Source: G963663315 sp963668255
GTDB taxonomy: Bacteria > Pseudomonadota > Gammaproteobacteria > Arenicellales > Poriferihabitantaceae
Direction: 5' to 3'
DNA length: 64,000 nucleotides
Assembly (NCBI GenBank): GCA_965116595.1
Contig: OZ220708.1
Span: 434,001-498,000 of the forward strand
The notes below the pieces were generated by a model. The model saw nothing but the letters and a program-made list of their open reading frames with translations, did not search any database and had not been told where the DNA came from. Position numbers and translations under genes: made by a program. This document shows positions 18,533-27,739 of the stretch, in pieces (position 1 is the first letter of the stretch; every line of letters begins with the position of its first letter).

Positions 18533-19576
18533 ATGGATCTGTCTGGTGAAATGACCCGGGAAACTTTAAGGTACCGGTTTCTGAAGGACAACGGCTGGCA
18601 ACGCGCAAGGATCCATGCGCTGCCACCCGATGCATCGTTTCGTAACTATTTCAGGCTTGAACAGACTGATCAGTCCATGATGCTGATGGACGCGCCGCCT
18701 GAATTTGAAAACGCGGGCAATTTTGTAAGGATAACAGAACATCTGCAACGCCTTGGAATCAGGGCGCCGGCCATTCACCGGACCGACCTTGATAACGGTT
18801 TCGTTTTACTTGAGGATCTTGGCGATGATACGTTTACCCGGCTTATCGACTCGGGGTCGGATGAAACCGGATTGTATGACCAGGCGATTGACCTTCTCAC
18901 AGCCCTCCACAATCACCCGCACGCAGTCAGCCTGAATATCGGAAATTATGACTGGACCGCCTTCATCAGGGAGGCAAAACTGTTTACCGGCTGGTATCTG
19001 CCGGCCCACTTCGATGCGCCTGCGAGTGATTCCCTTGAATCAGGTTATATTGATGCATGGCGTGCTGTCTTTGACGATCTGCCTGCACTGAAACCGACCT
19101 TGACCCTGCGCGACTATCACGTCGACAATCTAATGCGGGTCAACCACCGCTGCGCTGTTCTGGACTACCAGGATGCCTTGATTGGCTCTCCTGCCTATGA
19201 TGTCGTGTCCCTGCTTGAAGATGCCCGCAGGGATATCGACCCCCGCCTGGCTGCCCGGAGTCTTGAGCGATACCTGAAAGGCAACGGGTCAGCGGATGAG
19301 CAGCTTTTCGCGCATCATTACAATGTATGGGGCGCACAGCGTCATTGCAAGGTAGCAGGGATTTTCATGCGGTTATGGTTGCGTGACAACAAACCGGTTT
19401 ACCTGAAACACTTGTCTCGCGTTACCGCATTGCTGGCGGCAAAACTGCGCCAGCCTTCACTGCAGCCCATTGCCCGGTGGTTCGAAGCAAATGACATTGA
19501 TCCCGAATATCGCAAGCTGAATTCTTCCCGGCAGGAAATTCGCCAGAGAATCGACCCCGTCGACTTGCTTGAATGA
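18533..19576 (+). CDS. AmgK/COG3178-type phosphotransferase
   Basis: Aminoglycoside-phosphotransferase-fold kinase of the family that includes AmgK, the anomeric N-acetylmuramate/N-acetylglucosamine kinase of cell-wall recycling. The 347-residue protein has DASFRNYFRLE near the N-terminus, VLLEDLGDD, and the catalytic DYHVDNLM with the metal-binding VLDYQDALIGSPAYDVVSLLED. In Pseudomonas amgK is followed by the nucleotidyltransferase gene murU; here no such gene follows, so the substrate is not certain. It lies 4 bases after glnD and is probably co-transcribed with it. Confidence 0.8.
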   Translation: MDLSGEMTRETLRYRFLKDNGWQRARIHALPPDASFRNYFRLEQTDQSMMLMDAPPEFENAGNFVRITEHLQRLGIRAPAIHRTDLDNGFVLLEDLGDDTFTRLIDSGSDETGLYDQAIDLLTALHNHPHAVSLNIGNYDWTAFIREAKLFTGWYLPAHFDAPASDSLESGYIDAWRAVFDDLPALKPTLTLRDYHVDNLMRVNHRCAVLDYQDALIGSPAYDVVSLLEDARRDIDPRLAARSLERYLKGNGSADEQLFAHHYNVWGAQRHCKVAGIFMRLWLRDNKPVYLKHLSRVTALLAAKLRQPSLQPIARWFEANDIDPEYRKLNSSRQEIRQRIDPVDLLE

Positions 19577-19614
19577 CCGGTTTGAAGGAACGGGAATCCA
19601 TAAAATGACATGAG

Positions 19615-20340
19615 TTGAACCAGTTGGACACTCTTTTATCGATCCCGTTAATCAATCTGTCGATTTCATTTCTGCCTGCTCTGGTGGTAGTTCTCATATT
19701 TTATCGATGGCAACTGACGGTCACAACCACGCTGTATGCTTTCATCCGGATGCTGATCCAATTGTTGCTGATCGGCTACTTTCTGCTTTGGATATTCGGT
19801 GTATCCGATGCCTGGATCGTACTTGGACTGTTATGCGTCATGATCCTGATTTCAAGCTGGATATCATTGCGTACCGTCCCGGGTCACCGTAATAAGCTGT
19901 ATCTGATCGTATGCATCTCGATCCTCGCAGGCGGTGGTATCACTCTTGCACTGGTCACCCAGATTGTTCTTGATCTGTCACCGTGGTATCAGGCCGATAC
20001 CTTGATTCCACTGGCAGGGATGATTTTCTCAAACAGTATGAATGGCGTCAGTCTGGCGGCAGACAGGATGGTTTTCGAGCTTAAATCCGATACCGACTAT
20101 AAAACAGCCCGTGGCGCAGCGCTGCATACCTCACTAATTCCGATTATCAATTCCCTGTTCGCTGTGGGTCTGGTTGCCCTGCCCGGAATGATGACAGGGC
20201 AGATTCTGTCAGGAATTTCACCACTGATCGCAGCACGGTATCAGATCATGGTGATGTGTATGCTTTTTGGCGCCACGGGACTTTCAACCATCCTGTTTCT
20301 GGTCTTGAGCCGGAAATACTGGACCAGGGGAATCGTTTAA
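19615..20340 (+). CDS. FetB/UPF0014-family ABC transporter permease
   Basis: Integral membrane protein of 241 residues with about seven hydrophobic segments. It shares with E. coli FetB (YbbM) the blocks IPLAGMIFSNSMNGVSLA and VALPGMMTGQILSGISPLIAARYQIMVM (written here as the positions around residues 135-150 and 192-220). In E. coli FetAB exports iron under oxidative stress. No FetA-type ATPase is next to it here, so partner and substrate are unknown. The only in-frame start near the 5' end is TTG at 19615, because the nearby ATGs are out of frame. It follows the kinase gene by 38 bases. Confidence 0.8.
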   Translation: MNQLDTLLSIPLINLSISFLPALVVVLIFYRWQLTVTTTLYAFIRMLIQLLLIGYFLLWIFGVSDAWIVLGLLCVMILISSWISLRTVPGHRNKLYLIVCISILAGGGITLALVTQIVLDLSPWYQADTLIPLAGMIFSNSMNGVSLAADRMVFELKSDTDYKTARGAALHTSLIPIINSLFAVGLVALPGMMTGQILSGISPLIAARYQIMVMCMLFGATGLSTILFLVLSRKYWTRGIV

Positions 20341-20395
20341 ACTCCTCAAACCCGGATATAATCCCTTGCCGGACTTAAACTGACAGGTAACGCAG

Positions 20396-21781
20396 ATGCC
20401 AAAACTGAACACTGAATCAATACAAAAACAGGATAACCGATTCCTGCATCCCTGGGAGAACATCAAGAAGCTCGGAGAAAACAGGCGTACCGTAATATCC
20501 GGCGCCGAGGGGGTATATATCGAGGATTCAGATGGTAACCGTATGCTCGACGGCCCAGCCGGAATGTGGTGTGTAAATATAGGGCACCGCAGGGAAGAAA
20601 TGGCGAAAGCGATTGCCGACCAGGTGATGCAACTGACTTACGTCAGCCCATGGAGTCTGACGACTACGCCGGCATCGCTGCTTGCCGGGAAGCTGGCTGA
20701 AATCTCTCCGGGGGATCTGAATCACGTTTTCTACACTACCGGCGGGTCTACTGCGGTTGACTCGGCATTGCGATTTGTCATGTTCAGAAACAATGTGCTG
20801 GGCCAACCTGATAAGAAGCAAATCATTTCACGCACCAACGCCTATCATGGCAGCACTTACCTGTCGGCATCGGCATCGGGGAAATCCAGGGACAAGAACT
20901 TCCTCGACTTCATGGATGATAGCTTCCATCATATCGCTGACCCCAATCTGTTGAACATGCCCGCAGGCATGGACGAAAAAGAGTATTGCACGCTGCTGGC
21001 TGACCGGCTGGAGCAAAAAATCCTTGAGGTCGGTGCACACAGGGTGGCTGCATTTATTGCCGAGCCGATTCTGGCTTCGGGTGGCGTGATTCTGGCGCCA
21101 CCGGGATATCATGCCGCCTGCCTGGATGTTTGTCGAAGACATGATGTGATTTACATATCGGATGAAGTGGTAACCGGATTTGGCAGGCTCGGCCACTATT
21201 TTGCTTCAGAGTCGGTTTTCGGCATCGTCCCGGATATCATCACCTGTGCCAAGGGCATTACTTCAGGTTATGTCCCCTTGGGCGCATTTCTGGTTTCAGA
21301 TAAGCTGCTCCGGTCGATTGACGCACAAAACCCCGATATCGTGTTTTCCAATGGCTTCACTTACTCGGGACATCCGGTTGCCTGCGCAGCGGCGCTTAAA
21401 AACATCGAAATCATTGAGCGGGAAAAAATCCTCGAACACGTAAGGGAAATCTCCCCCTGCTTTCAATCCCGATTAAAAACCCTGGAAGATATCCCGATCG
21501 TCAAAGACGTTCGCGGAGTCGGATTAATGGCCTGCGTCGAATGCAATATCAATCAGGATGGCGACAATCAGTTGGCAAAAGATTATGAAATCGGCAATCG
21601 GATTGACCAATACTGCCAGCAATCAGGGTTGCTGATCCGCCCTATTATCAATATGTTCGTCCTGTCACCGCCATTAATCATTACCGAAGCGCAAATCGAT
21701 GAGATGGTCGACATCCTGCGCAGCAGCATTGTCAGTGCGATGGAGGATGTAATCAGTGAAGGAATATGGAGTCAGAAATAG
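20396..21781 (+). CDS. class III (omega) aminotransferase, possibly polyamine/amine:pyruvate type
   Basis: PLP-dependent transaminase of 461 residues. Seen features are the MLDGPAGMWCVNIGHRREE N-terminal block, YTTGGSTAVDSALR (phosphate binding), AYHGSTYLSAS, ISDEVVTGFGRLG and the PLP lysine in TCAKGITSGYVPLG. Closest family resemblance is to the amine:pyruvate enzymes such as putrescine or taurine transaminases (SpuC/Tpa-like). A flavin amine oxidase (converging) and a PotFGHI transporter nearby support a polyamine substrate, but this is inference. Start ATG at 20396 has AGGT at a suitable distance. Confidence 0.8.
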   Translation: MPKLNTESIQKQDNRFLHPWENIKKLGENRRTVISGAEGVYIEDSDGNRMLDGPAGMWCVNIGHRREEMAKAIADQVMQLTYVSPWSLTTTPASLLAGKLAEISPGDLNHVFYTTGGSTAVDSALRFVMFRNNVLGQPDKKQIISRTNAYHGSTYLSASASGKSRDKNFLDFMDDSFHHIADPNLLNMPAGMDEKEYCTLLADRLEQKILEVGAHRVAAFIAEPILASGGVILAPPGYHAACLDVCRRHDVIYISDEVVTGFGRLGHYFASESVFGIVPDIITCAKGITSGYVPLGAFLVSDKLLRSIDAQNPDIVFSNGFTYSGHPVACAAALKNIEIIEREKILEHVREISPCFQSRLKTLEDIPIVKDVRGVGLMACVECNINQDGDNQLAKDYEIGNRIDQYCQQSGLLIRPIINMFVLSPPLIITEAQIDEMVDILRSSIVSAMEDVISEGIWSQK

Positions 21782-21788
21782 CGCTGCC

Positions 21789-23033
21789 TTACGGGCAGGC
21801 AAGACATTCCCCGACTGCCCGCCGGCCTGACAGCCAGGCACCGTGAGCGGTGTTCAGGAAATCCAGGGAGGTTGCTTCGCCAGCGAAAAACAGTTTCTCA
21901 TCCAGCGGTTCGGCCAGCGTTTGCCGAACATTCAGATGACCGGGCACAGTTGAAGAATAAGCGCCTCTTATCCATGGGTCATAGCCCCACGCGCTGACCT
22001 TGAATTCCCTCAAGCCGGATTTGATACCTGATCCAAAAATCCGGATCAACGCCCTGGTCAGAAAATCCTCGGATGCGGCCGGTCCCTGTTTTTCCAGCCA
22101 CCAGGCAAACCGGCCGCCGGTACTAGTGAACAGAAATGGCATACCGAACGGTCTGACCCTCAATGCCATGGATACTTCGCCATCATGATAATGAATATTC
22201 TGTGGGACGTCATGATCAAACGTGTCCTCATCAAAACTGAAGAACTGATAATTGGAGTTGCCAAGCGGCAAGGCATGAATGGCATCGACCCTGGCTTGTG
22301 GCAGTTTCGGCATAAATTCAATCGCTGACGCGCCCAGGACGCCGGTGGATACAGTAACCACGACCCGGTCAGCAGTCAGCGCTCCACGGTTGGTCGTCAC
22401 CCGCACCGGACTGCTTCCCCAAGCAATCGACAACACCTGGGTATTCAATTGCACCGGGGCCGCTTCACCCTGCTTTGCGATGAGAGCGCCATAGCCCTGC
22501 TTCAACGGCCAGTCTTCGCCGGTTTCCCTGAAATCGATGACATCAACGATGCCGACCTGGTCCACATCATTCGAGTGCATCAATGACATCCAATAACAAT
22601 AATACGGCATCCAGGGACTCTCCTGGTCGGTGATCGTTTCCAGCGCCGATGATTCAGGTTTGTCGCTAAATGCCTGCCTGATTGCAATATCGTTATCTGT
22701 GCAGAAGTTTTCATACTCCTGTTGCTGCTGTGTTGACAGCCAGTTCCCGTTGAAGTGCATCGCGTATGGAGATGATCGGGTTTCATAGCTGAACCCGAAA
22801 TGATCTGCCCAGCCGACATAAGGGTTGATACTCGCACAATGCATCCAGTGACAGCCCAGGTCTACCGGAATCGATCCTTCAAGCAATTCAGTCAGCCCCC
22901 TGCCACCGGTTCTGTGCGAGGCTTCCAGTACGATATGTCCGATACCCTGCCCGGACGCGAACGAAGATGCTCCCAGGCCGGCAGCGCCGGCGCCAATTAT
23001 GATCAGTGGATAATCCGCAGTTCTGGATTTCAT
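21789..23033 (-). CDS. flavin-containing amine oxidase family protein
   Basis: FAD-dependent oxidoreductase of 414 residues. The N-terminal dinucleotide motif IIGAGAAGLGASS is followed by EASHRTGGRG, typical of monoamine/polyamine oxidases, and near the C-terminus by LFFAGEATSLDFLNTAHGAW with the FAD-contacting GEA motif. There is no signal peptide, so it is expected in the cytoplasm. It converges on the aminotransferase gene with only 7 bases between stops. Its likely job is oxidation of an amine, possibly a polyamine taken up by the Pot system; the substrate is not shown by sequence. Shine-Dalgarno GGAGATGA precedes the ATG. Confidence 0.8.
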   Translation of the reverse strand: MKSRTADYPLIIIGAGAAGLGASSFASGQGIGHIVLEASHRTGGRGLTELLEGSIPVDLGCHWMHCASINPYVGWADHFGFSYETRSSPYAMHFNGNWLSTQQQQEYENFCTDNDIAIRQAFSDKPESSALETITDQESPWMPYYCYWMSLMHSNDVDQVGIVDVIDFRETGEDWPLKQGYGALIAKQGEAAPVQLNTQVLSIAWGSSPVRVTTNRGALTADRVVVTVSTGVLGASAIEFMPKLPQARVDAIHALPLGNSNYQFFSFDEDTFDHDVPQNIHYHDGEVSMALRVRPFGMPFLFTSTGGRFAWWLEKQGPAASEDFLTRALIRIFGSGIKSGLREFKVSAWGYDPWIRGAYSSTVPGHLNVRQTLAEPLDEKLFFAGEATSLDFLNTAHGAWLSGRRAVGECLACP

Positions 23034-23261
23034 AATTTGAAAACTTTCATCTCCGCCAGAACCAGGATAACGATCCAGGCCTGTCTCGCAATACCTGAGA
23101 TTTCAACCAGTGCTGCCAATGCCCGCAGCTACACAATTAATGGACAACACCAGTGGAACCAGGACGCCCGGTTTATCAATACTGCTGCGCCCGGCAGCAA
23201 CTTGAGTGAGCTGCACCCAGGACATTGGGGTTGAGTCGTTCATAAATATATATTGTTTCTT

Positions 23262-24152
23262 CTAAACAGTATCCTGCAGGACTTGCTGCATCGTTGAACC
23301 GAGTTCAGATGGATTCGGCGCAACGGTTACACCGACCTCTCTCAGCATTTCAACTTTTTCTGCAGCGCTTTCACCTGCGCCAGAAACTATGGCTCCCGCG
23401 TGTCCCATACGCCGGCCTTTAGGTGCAGTAAGCCCTGCAATATAAGCGACCAGGGGCTTTGTCATGTGGTTTTTAAAATATTCAGCCGCTTCTGCTTCCT
23501 GTGGTCCACCAATTTCACCAATCATCATGATGGCTCTGGTATCCGGGTCAACCTCGAACAATTGAAGAATATCACGGTGTGATAAACCATTGATCGGGTC
23601 ACCGCCAATACCAACACTTGTGCTGATACCAATGCCTACCGATTTCAATTGTGATGCGGCTTCATACCCCAGAGTACCCGAACGCGCCACAACGCCAACA
23701 TTTCCCTGCATATAAATATGCCCGGGCATGATACCCAATAAACATTTGCCAGGACTGATAGTACCGGCGCAGTTAGGACCGGTCAGGCGCATACGCTCTT
23801 CTTTTTTGTAGCGATACATATAACGCTTAACCCGCATCATGTCCTGTGCTGGAATGCCGTCCGTAATCGATACGCACGTTTTTATCCCTGCGTCGGCAGC
23901 TTCCATAATGCTGTCTGCGGCAAAAGCTCCCGGCACGAATACAATACTGGCATCTGCTCCAGTCTCTGCCACCGCCTCTTTCATGGTGTTAAAGACAGGC
24001 AGGTCCAAATGGGTTTGTCCACCTTTACCCGGCGTTACACCGCCCACGACTTTCGTCCCGTACTCCAGCATTTCTGTTGCATGGAAGGTGCCAATCTTGC
24101 CCGTAAACCCTTGAATAAGGACTTTAGTATTTTCGTCAATCAATATTGTCAT
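23262..24152 (-). CDS. mtkB: malate-CoA ligase (malate thiokinase), alpha/SucD-like subunit
   Basis: Together with MtkA converts malate, CoA and ATP to malyl-CoA. The sequence is a succinyl-CoA-synthetase alpha homologue (LIQGFTGKIGTFHATEM, RLTGPNCAGTISPG, SVGIGGDPINGLSH, MIGEIGGPQEAEAAE, GRMGHAGAI with the phosphorylated histidine). Between the domains it has KRYMYRYKKEERMRL and GIMPGHIYMQG, which resemble methylotroph MtkB rather than SucD. The start at 24152 is chosen for its GGGAGA Shine-Dalgarno and gives 296 residues; the frame extends 7 codons to 24173. Last gene of the mcl-mtkA-mtkB unit. Confidence 0.85.
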   Translation of the reverse strand: MTILIDENTKVLIQGFTGKIGTFHATEMLEYGTKVVGGVTPGKGGQTHLDLPVFNTMKEAVAETGADASIVFVPGAFAADSIMEAADAGIKTCVSITDGIPAQDMMRVKRYMYRYKKEERMRLTGPNCAGTISPGKCLLGIMPGHIYMQGNVGVVARSGTLGYEAASQLKSVGIGISTSVGIGGDPINGLSHRDILQLFEVDPDTRAIMMIGEIGGPQEAEAAEYFKNHMTKPLVAYIAGLTAPKGRRMGHAGAIVSGAGESAAEKVEMLREVGVTVAPNPSELGSTMQQVLQDTV

Positions 24153-24169
24153 GTGTTTCTCCCAAGCCT

Positions 24170-25348
24170 TCATGCGCCATGGACAACGCGGTTTCGCTCT
24201 GCAACAACTTTTTCTGCAGCTTCCGCGAGCGTATCAGCGGTAATAATCGGATATCCGCTATCCTTGAGCATCTGCATGCCTGCTTCTTCATTGGTTCCGG
24301 ACAGGCGCACAACCACAGGGATTTTTACATCCAGTTTACTGAATGCCTGTACGACACCCTCAGCAATCCAGTCACAACGATTAATGCCAGCAAATACATT
24401 CGCTAATATGGCTTTTACGTTTGTATCATTCAGTACCAGTTTAAATGCCTTGGTAACTCTGTCGGGTGAGGCGCCGCCACCGATATCCAAAAAGTTTGCC
24501 GGTTCACCACCTTTGTCTTTGATCATGTCCATGGTTGCCATGGCCAGACCCGCACCGTTAATCATGCAACCAATATCGCCATCCAGGCCGACATAGCTTA
24601 AGCCCCGGTCAGATGCAGAGGTTTCGCGCGGGTCCTCCTGGGACTTATCGCGTAATTCAGAGATATTGGACCGTCGGAATAACGCGTTATCATCGAAGCT
24701 CATTTTTGCATCCAATGCCAGGACACGATTATCCCTGGTGACGACTAAAGGATTAATCTCCACCATGGTGGCATCCAGATCTCTGAATGCCCGATAGGCG
24801 CCTTTGACCGTACGTACCGCTTGACTGATTAATTCAGGATGAATGCCCAACGCGAATGCCAGTTCACGAGCCTGGAAGTCACGTAAGCCTACTGCGGGGT
24901 CGACTTCCAAACGGTGGATCGAACCAGGCCTGGTGGCGGATAACTCTTCAATATCCATACCGCCTTCCGGGGAAGTAACAAATACAACGCGTTGCTTGTT
25001 ACGGTCCAATACAAGCGCAAGATAGATTTCCCTTTCGATTTCGGTGGCTTGCTCGATGTAAAGACGATAAACAACTTTGCCGCCAGGCCCGGTTTGATTG
25101 GTGACCAGACGTTTGCCCAATAATTCTTCTGCGGCATCCAGGATTTCCACATCGTTGGAGCAAACTCTGATTCCACCGGCCTTGCCGCGTGCGCCAGAAT
25201 GAATTTGTGCTTTCACCACCCATTTATGCCCACCAATTTCTTTGGTACGGTACACTGCCTGTTCAGGACTGTATGCAAGCCCACCTGCCGCAATACCCAC
25301 ACCAAATTCAGACAATAGCTCTTTTGCTTGATATTCATGGATATCCAT
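24170..25348 (-). CDS. mtkA: malate-CoA ligase (malate thiokinase), beta/SucC-like subunit
   Basis: ATP-grasp subunit paired with MtkB. The 392-residue protein starts MDIHEYQAKELLSEFGV, has KAQIHSGARGKAGGIRV, DATMVEINPLVVT and NFLDIGGGASPDRVTKAF, all conserved in SucC/MtkA proteins. Length fits MtkA (about 390). A strong Shine-Dalgarno (GGAGGAG) precedes the ATG. It begins 27 bases after the malyl-CoA lyase gene, and this neighbour is the main reason to call it malate rather than succinate specific. Confidence 0.85.
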   Translation of the reverse strand: MDIHEYQAKELLSEFGVGIAAGGLAYSPEQAVYRTKEIGGHKWVVKAQIHSGARGKAGGIRVCSNDVEILDAAEELLGKRLVTNQTGPGGKVVYRLYIEQATEIEREIYLALVLDRNKQRVVFVTSPEGGMDIEELSATRPGSIHRLEVDPAVGLRDFQARELAFALGIHPELISQAVRTVKGAYRAFRDLDATMVEINPLVVTRDNRVLALDAKMSFDDNALFRRSNISELRDKSQEDPRETSASDRGLSYVGLDGDIGCMINGAGLAMATMDMIKDKGGEPANFLDIGGGASPDRVTKAFKLVLNDTNVKAILANVFAGINRCDWIAEGVVQAFSKLDVKIPVVVRLSGTNEEAGMQMLKDSGYPIITADTLAEAAEKVVAERNRVVHGA

Positions 25349-25375
25349 TTAAATCTCCTCCCCGGGAAAATGATG

Positions 25376-26323
25376 TTATGACCAGGATTTTTCTGCGATA
25401 GCCACAGCAGTTCTCACCACATTTTCAGCCATGCGTGCAGAGGCCGCATCAATCATCTTTCCGTCAAGAGATGCGGCGCCCCTGCCTTCTTTGGCGGCTT
25501 TATCCAATTCCTCAAGAATTCTTTTCGCCCTGGCTACCTCAGCCTCCGGTGGTGAAAACACTTCATTGGCTAATTCAATCTGATTCGGGTGGATAGCCCA
25601 TTTACCTTCACATCCCAATGCCGCCGCCCGCCGTGCGCCCAGTAGATAACCTTCGGGATCATTGAAATCACCAAATGGACCGTCAATAGGCCGCAAACCA
25701 TAGGCTCTGCATGCAACCGTCATGCGTGAAATCGCTGCGTGCCATTGGTCACCCGGGTAATCAGGATTCAGACCGCCGATATTTACGGTGCGGGCGCGAT
25801 TACTCGCAGCATAGTCCGCCACACCAAAATGCATGGCTTCCAGGCGTGTGCTGGAGGTTGCAATAGCTTCAACATTTGCCATGCCAAGCGCCGTTTCAAT
25901 CAATACCTCCAAACCGATTCTATTCTCCAGGCCCATCGCTTCTTCGATTTGCGTAACCATGGCATCTACCATATAGACGTCACCTGTGGCGCCTGCTTTA
26001 GGGATCAGGATAGTGTCCAGTTTCGCACCAGCCTGCTCCACGACATCAACCACATCACGATACATGTAGTGGGTATCCAGTCCATTAATACGCACAGATA
26101 CTGTTTTGCCATTACCTTTCCAGTCGTGGTTTTGCAACGCCAGGATGACATTTTTTCGTGCTTGTACCTTGTCATCCGGAGCTACCGCATCTTCCAGGTC
26201 GAGAAACACATAGTCCGCTGCACAAGTGACTGCTTTCTCCATCATTTTGGGGTTGGACCCGGGCACCGCCAGCTCGCAGCGTTGTACCCGTAACTGCGCC
26301 GATTTATATTGAGTGAAGCTCAT
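25376..26323 (-). CDS. mcl: L-malyl-CoA lyase (CitE/HpcH family)
   Basis: Cleaves malyl-CoA to acetyl-CoA and glyoxylate, or runs in reverse, depending on the pathway. The 315-residue CitE-like TIM barrel shows RCELAVPGSNPKMMEKA, DYVFLDLEDAVAPDDK (metal-binding Glu/Asp), VRINGLDTHYMYRD, LEVLIETALGM and GKWAIHPNQIELAN. These match malyl-CoA/beta-methylmalyl-CoA lyases better than citrate lyase beta. First gene of the mcl-mtkA-mtkB unit; it is divergent from the Rieske oxygenase across a 221-base gap. Confidence 0.85.
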   Translation of the reverse strand: MSFTQYKSAQLRVQRCELAVPGSNPKMMEKAVTCAADYVFLDLEDAVAPDDKVQARKNVILALQNHDWKGNGKTVSVRINGLDTHYMYRDVVDVVEQAGAKLDTILIPKAGATGDVYMVDAMVTQIEEAMGLENRIGLEVLIETALGMANVEAIATSSTRLEAMHFGVADYAASNRARTVNIGGLNPDYPGDQWHAAISRMTVACRAYGLRPIDGPFGDFNDPEGYLLGARRAAALGCEGKWAIHPNQIELANEVFSPPEAEVARAKRILEELDKAAKEGRGAASLDGKMIDAASARMAENVVRTAVAIAEKSWS

Positions 26324-26432
26324 GATGTTACCTTACAAAAAAGTAAAACATCCTGCCATAATGTCCATGTCAGGCACAAGCAATTTACATACTTATGAAA
26401 TGGAAATCGAGGCATTACCGAAAAGGAATTTC

Positions 26433-26461
26433 TTGAGTACCTGTTCAAAAAATTGTACAAT
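26433..26461 (+). promoter_or_regulatory. putative promoter of the Rieske oxygenase gene
   Basis: TTGAGT (26433-26438), a 17-bp spacer and TACAAT (26456-26461) make a good sigma-70 promoter about 83 bases before the ATG at 26545. The sequence was read directly; activity is inferred. Confidence 0.5.
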
Positions 26462-26544
26462 CACGCCATCTGTAATACATCCCGAATAGAACATCCCGAA
26501 GCAGGCCTGCCCTCTTCTTTTTCCTGGAATACGGACTATCCAAC

Positions 26545-27702
26545 ATGACTGATGGCTTCAGCGGTTGTCTGGCGAAATGGTGCTATCACGATGATGCGCT
26601 TTTTGACCTGGAATGCGATCAACTGTTCAGGAAAAACTGGATGCTGGTCGCCCATATCAGTGATATACCTGACAACAGGGATTTTCTGACCTTCGAAGTG
26701 GCAGGTGAATCCGCTATCGTGATTCGCGGCCATGACCATAAGCTCAGAGCATTTCACAATGTCTGTCGCCACCGAGGCTCCAGGCTCCTCGACGCTGATT
26801 CAGGACAGTGCGCACCAACCCTGAGTTGTCCTTTCCATGGATGGACTTACCAACTCGATGGAGAGTTGATTGGAGTTCCCGCACAAAGCACCTTCCCGAA
26901 TCTGGATAAAACCACAAAAAATCTGGTTCCTGTGGATCTTGAAATCTGGATGGGCTTCATATTCATCCGGTTTGTCCCGGGTGGAGCATCCCTGACCGAA
27001 ACCATGCAGCCGGTAGAAGACTGGCTCCGGCCTTACAGGCTGCCCGAATTGCTGCCGCTCAGTAATTCACACTGTCTGGATGTATTCCCCTGTAACTGGA
27101 AAGTAGTCCATGACATCGACAACGAGGGTTATCACGTCCCGGTGGGCCATCCCCAGTTGCAGGAACTGTATGGCAAACACTACTCGGACCACGTCATCGG
27201 GGGCCATTCAGTGTCTACGGCCCGCCTGAATGACAAGCCGGGAAAAAACTGGAGTGTCAGAAACTATCAGCAACTGCTGCCGCAGTTCGACCACTTGCCC
27301 GAAGAGAATCAACGGCTGTGGTTTTATATCAGCATTTTTCCGAATATGGTACTCGGCCTTTACCCGGACAGTATCGAGTATTACATGACCATTCCGGTTT
27401 CAACCCAAAAGACAATCCTTAAAGGAGCAAGCTACGCATTGCCTGATTCACGCCGGGAAATCGACGCAGTACGCTGGCTCAGCCGTAGAATTAACCGGAT
27501 AACTGGCGACGAGGATGTAAGCTTCGTGATGCGGATGCACGAAGGCATGAAATCCAGCGCCTTCCCTGAGCCTGAACTGTCATCTCTGGAATCCGGTGTC
27601 AGGGAATTTCACCAAAGGATTCAGGCGGTCCTGCCGGTGACCCGATTAAAACAGTCACCCGGTGCTGGGAAAATGTTCGAGGTCAATAACGCGATGCGGT
27701 AG
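26545..27702 (+). CDS. Rieske non-heme iron oxygenase, alpha subunit
   Basis: Aromatic-ring-hydroxylating-type oxygenase of 385 residues. The Rieske [2Fe-2S] ligands are Cys74 and His76 (CRHRG) and Cys95 and His98 (CPFHGW). The mononuclear iron site is in DIDNEGYHVPVGHPQL near residue 193. Many single-component relatives do O- or N-demethylation (for example of glycine betaine or stachydrine) and need a separate reductase, and none is encoded beside it. Divergence from the malyl-CoA lyase operon suggests, without proving, a link to one-carbon release. The substrate cannot be told from sequence. Confidence 0.82.
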   Translation: MTDGFSGCLAKWCYHDDALFDLECDQLFRKNWMLVAHISDIPDNRDFLTFEVAGESAIVIRGHDHKLRAFHNVCRHRGSRLLDADSGQCAPTLSCPFHGWTYQLDGELIGVPAQSTFPNLDKTTKNLVPVDLEIWMGFIFIRFVPGGASLTETMQPVEDWLRPYRLPELLPLSNSHCLDVFPCNWKVVHDIDNEGYHVPVGHPQLQELYGKHYSDHVIGGHSVSTARLNDKPGKNWSVRNYQQLLPQFDHLPEENQRLWFYISIFPNMVLGLYPDSIEYYMTIPVSTQKTILKGASYALPDSRREIDAVRWLSRRINRITGDEDVSFVMRMHEGMKSSAFPEPELSSLESGVREFHQRIQAVLPVTRLKQSPGAGKMFEVNNAMR

Positions 27703-27739
27703 GGGCTGACCTCCGTGGCTGCCCGCGAATGCCGTAAAC

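Noticed and set aside
22800..23234. Plus-strand open frame reaching the gap between amine oxidase and mtkB
   Set aside because: Mostly antisense to the oxidase gene, no ribosome binding site, no recognisable domain. The 228-base gap itself shows only a weak GCTGC/GCAGC hairpin without a T run.
23262..25348. Calling these genes sucC and sucD
   Set aside because: Adjacency to malyl-CoA lyase and the MtkB-like segment KRYMYRYKKEERM favour malate-CoA ligase; no other TCA genes are nearby.
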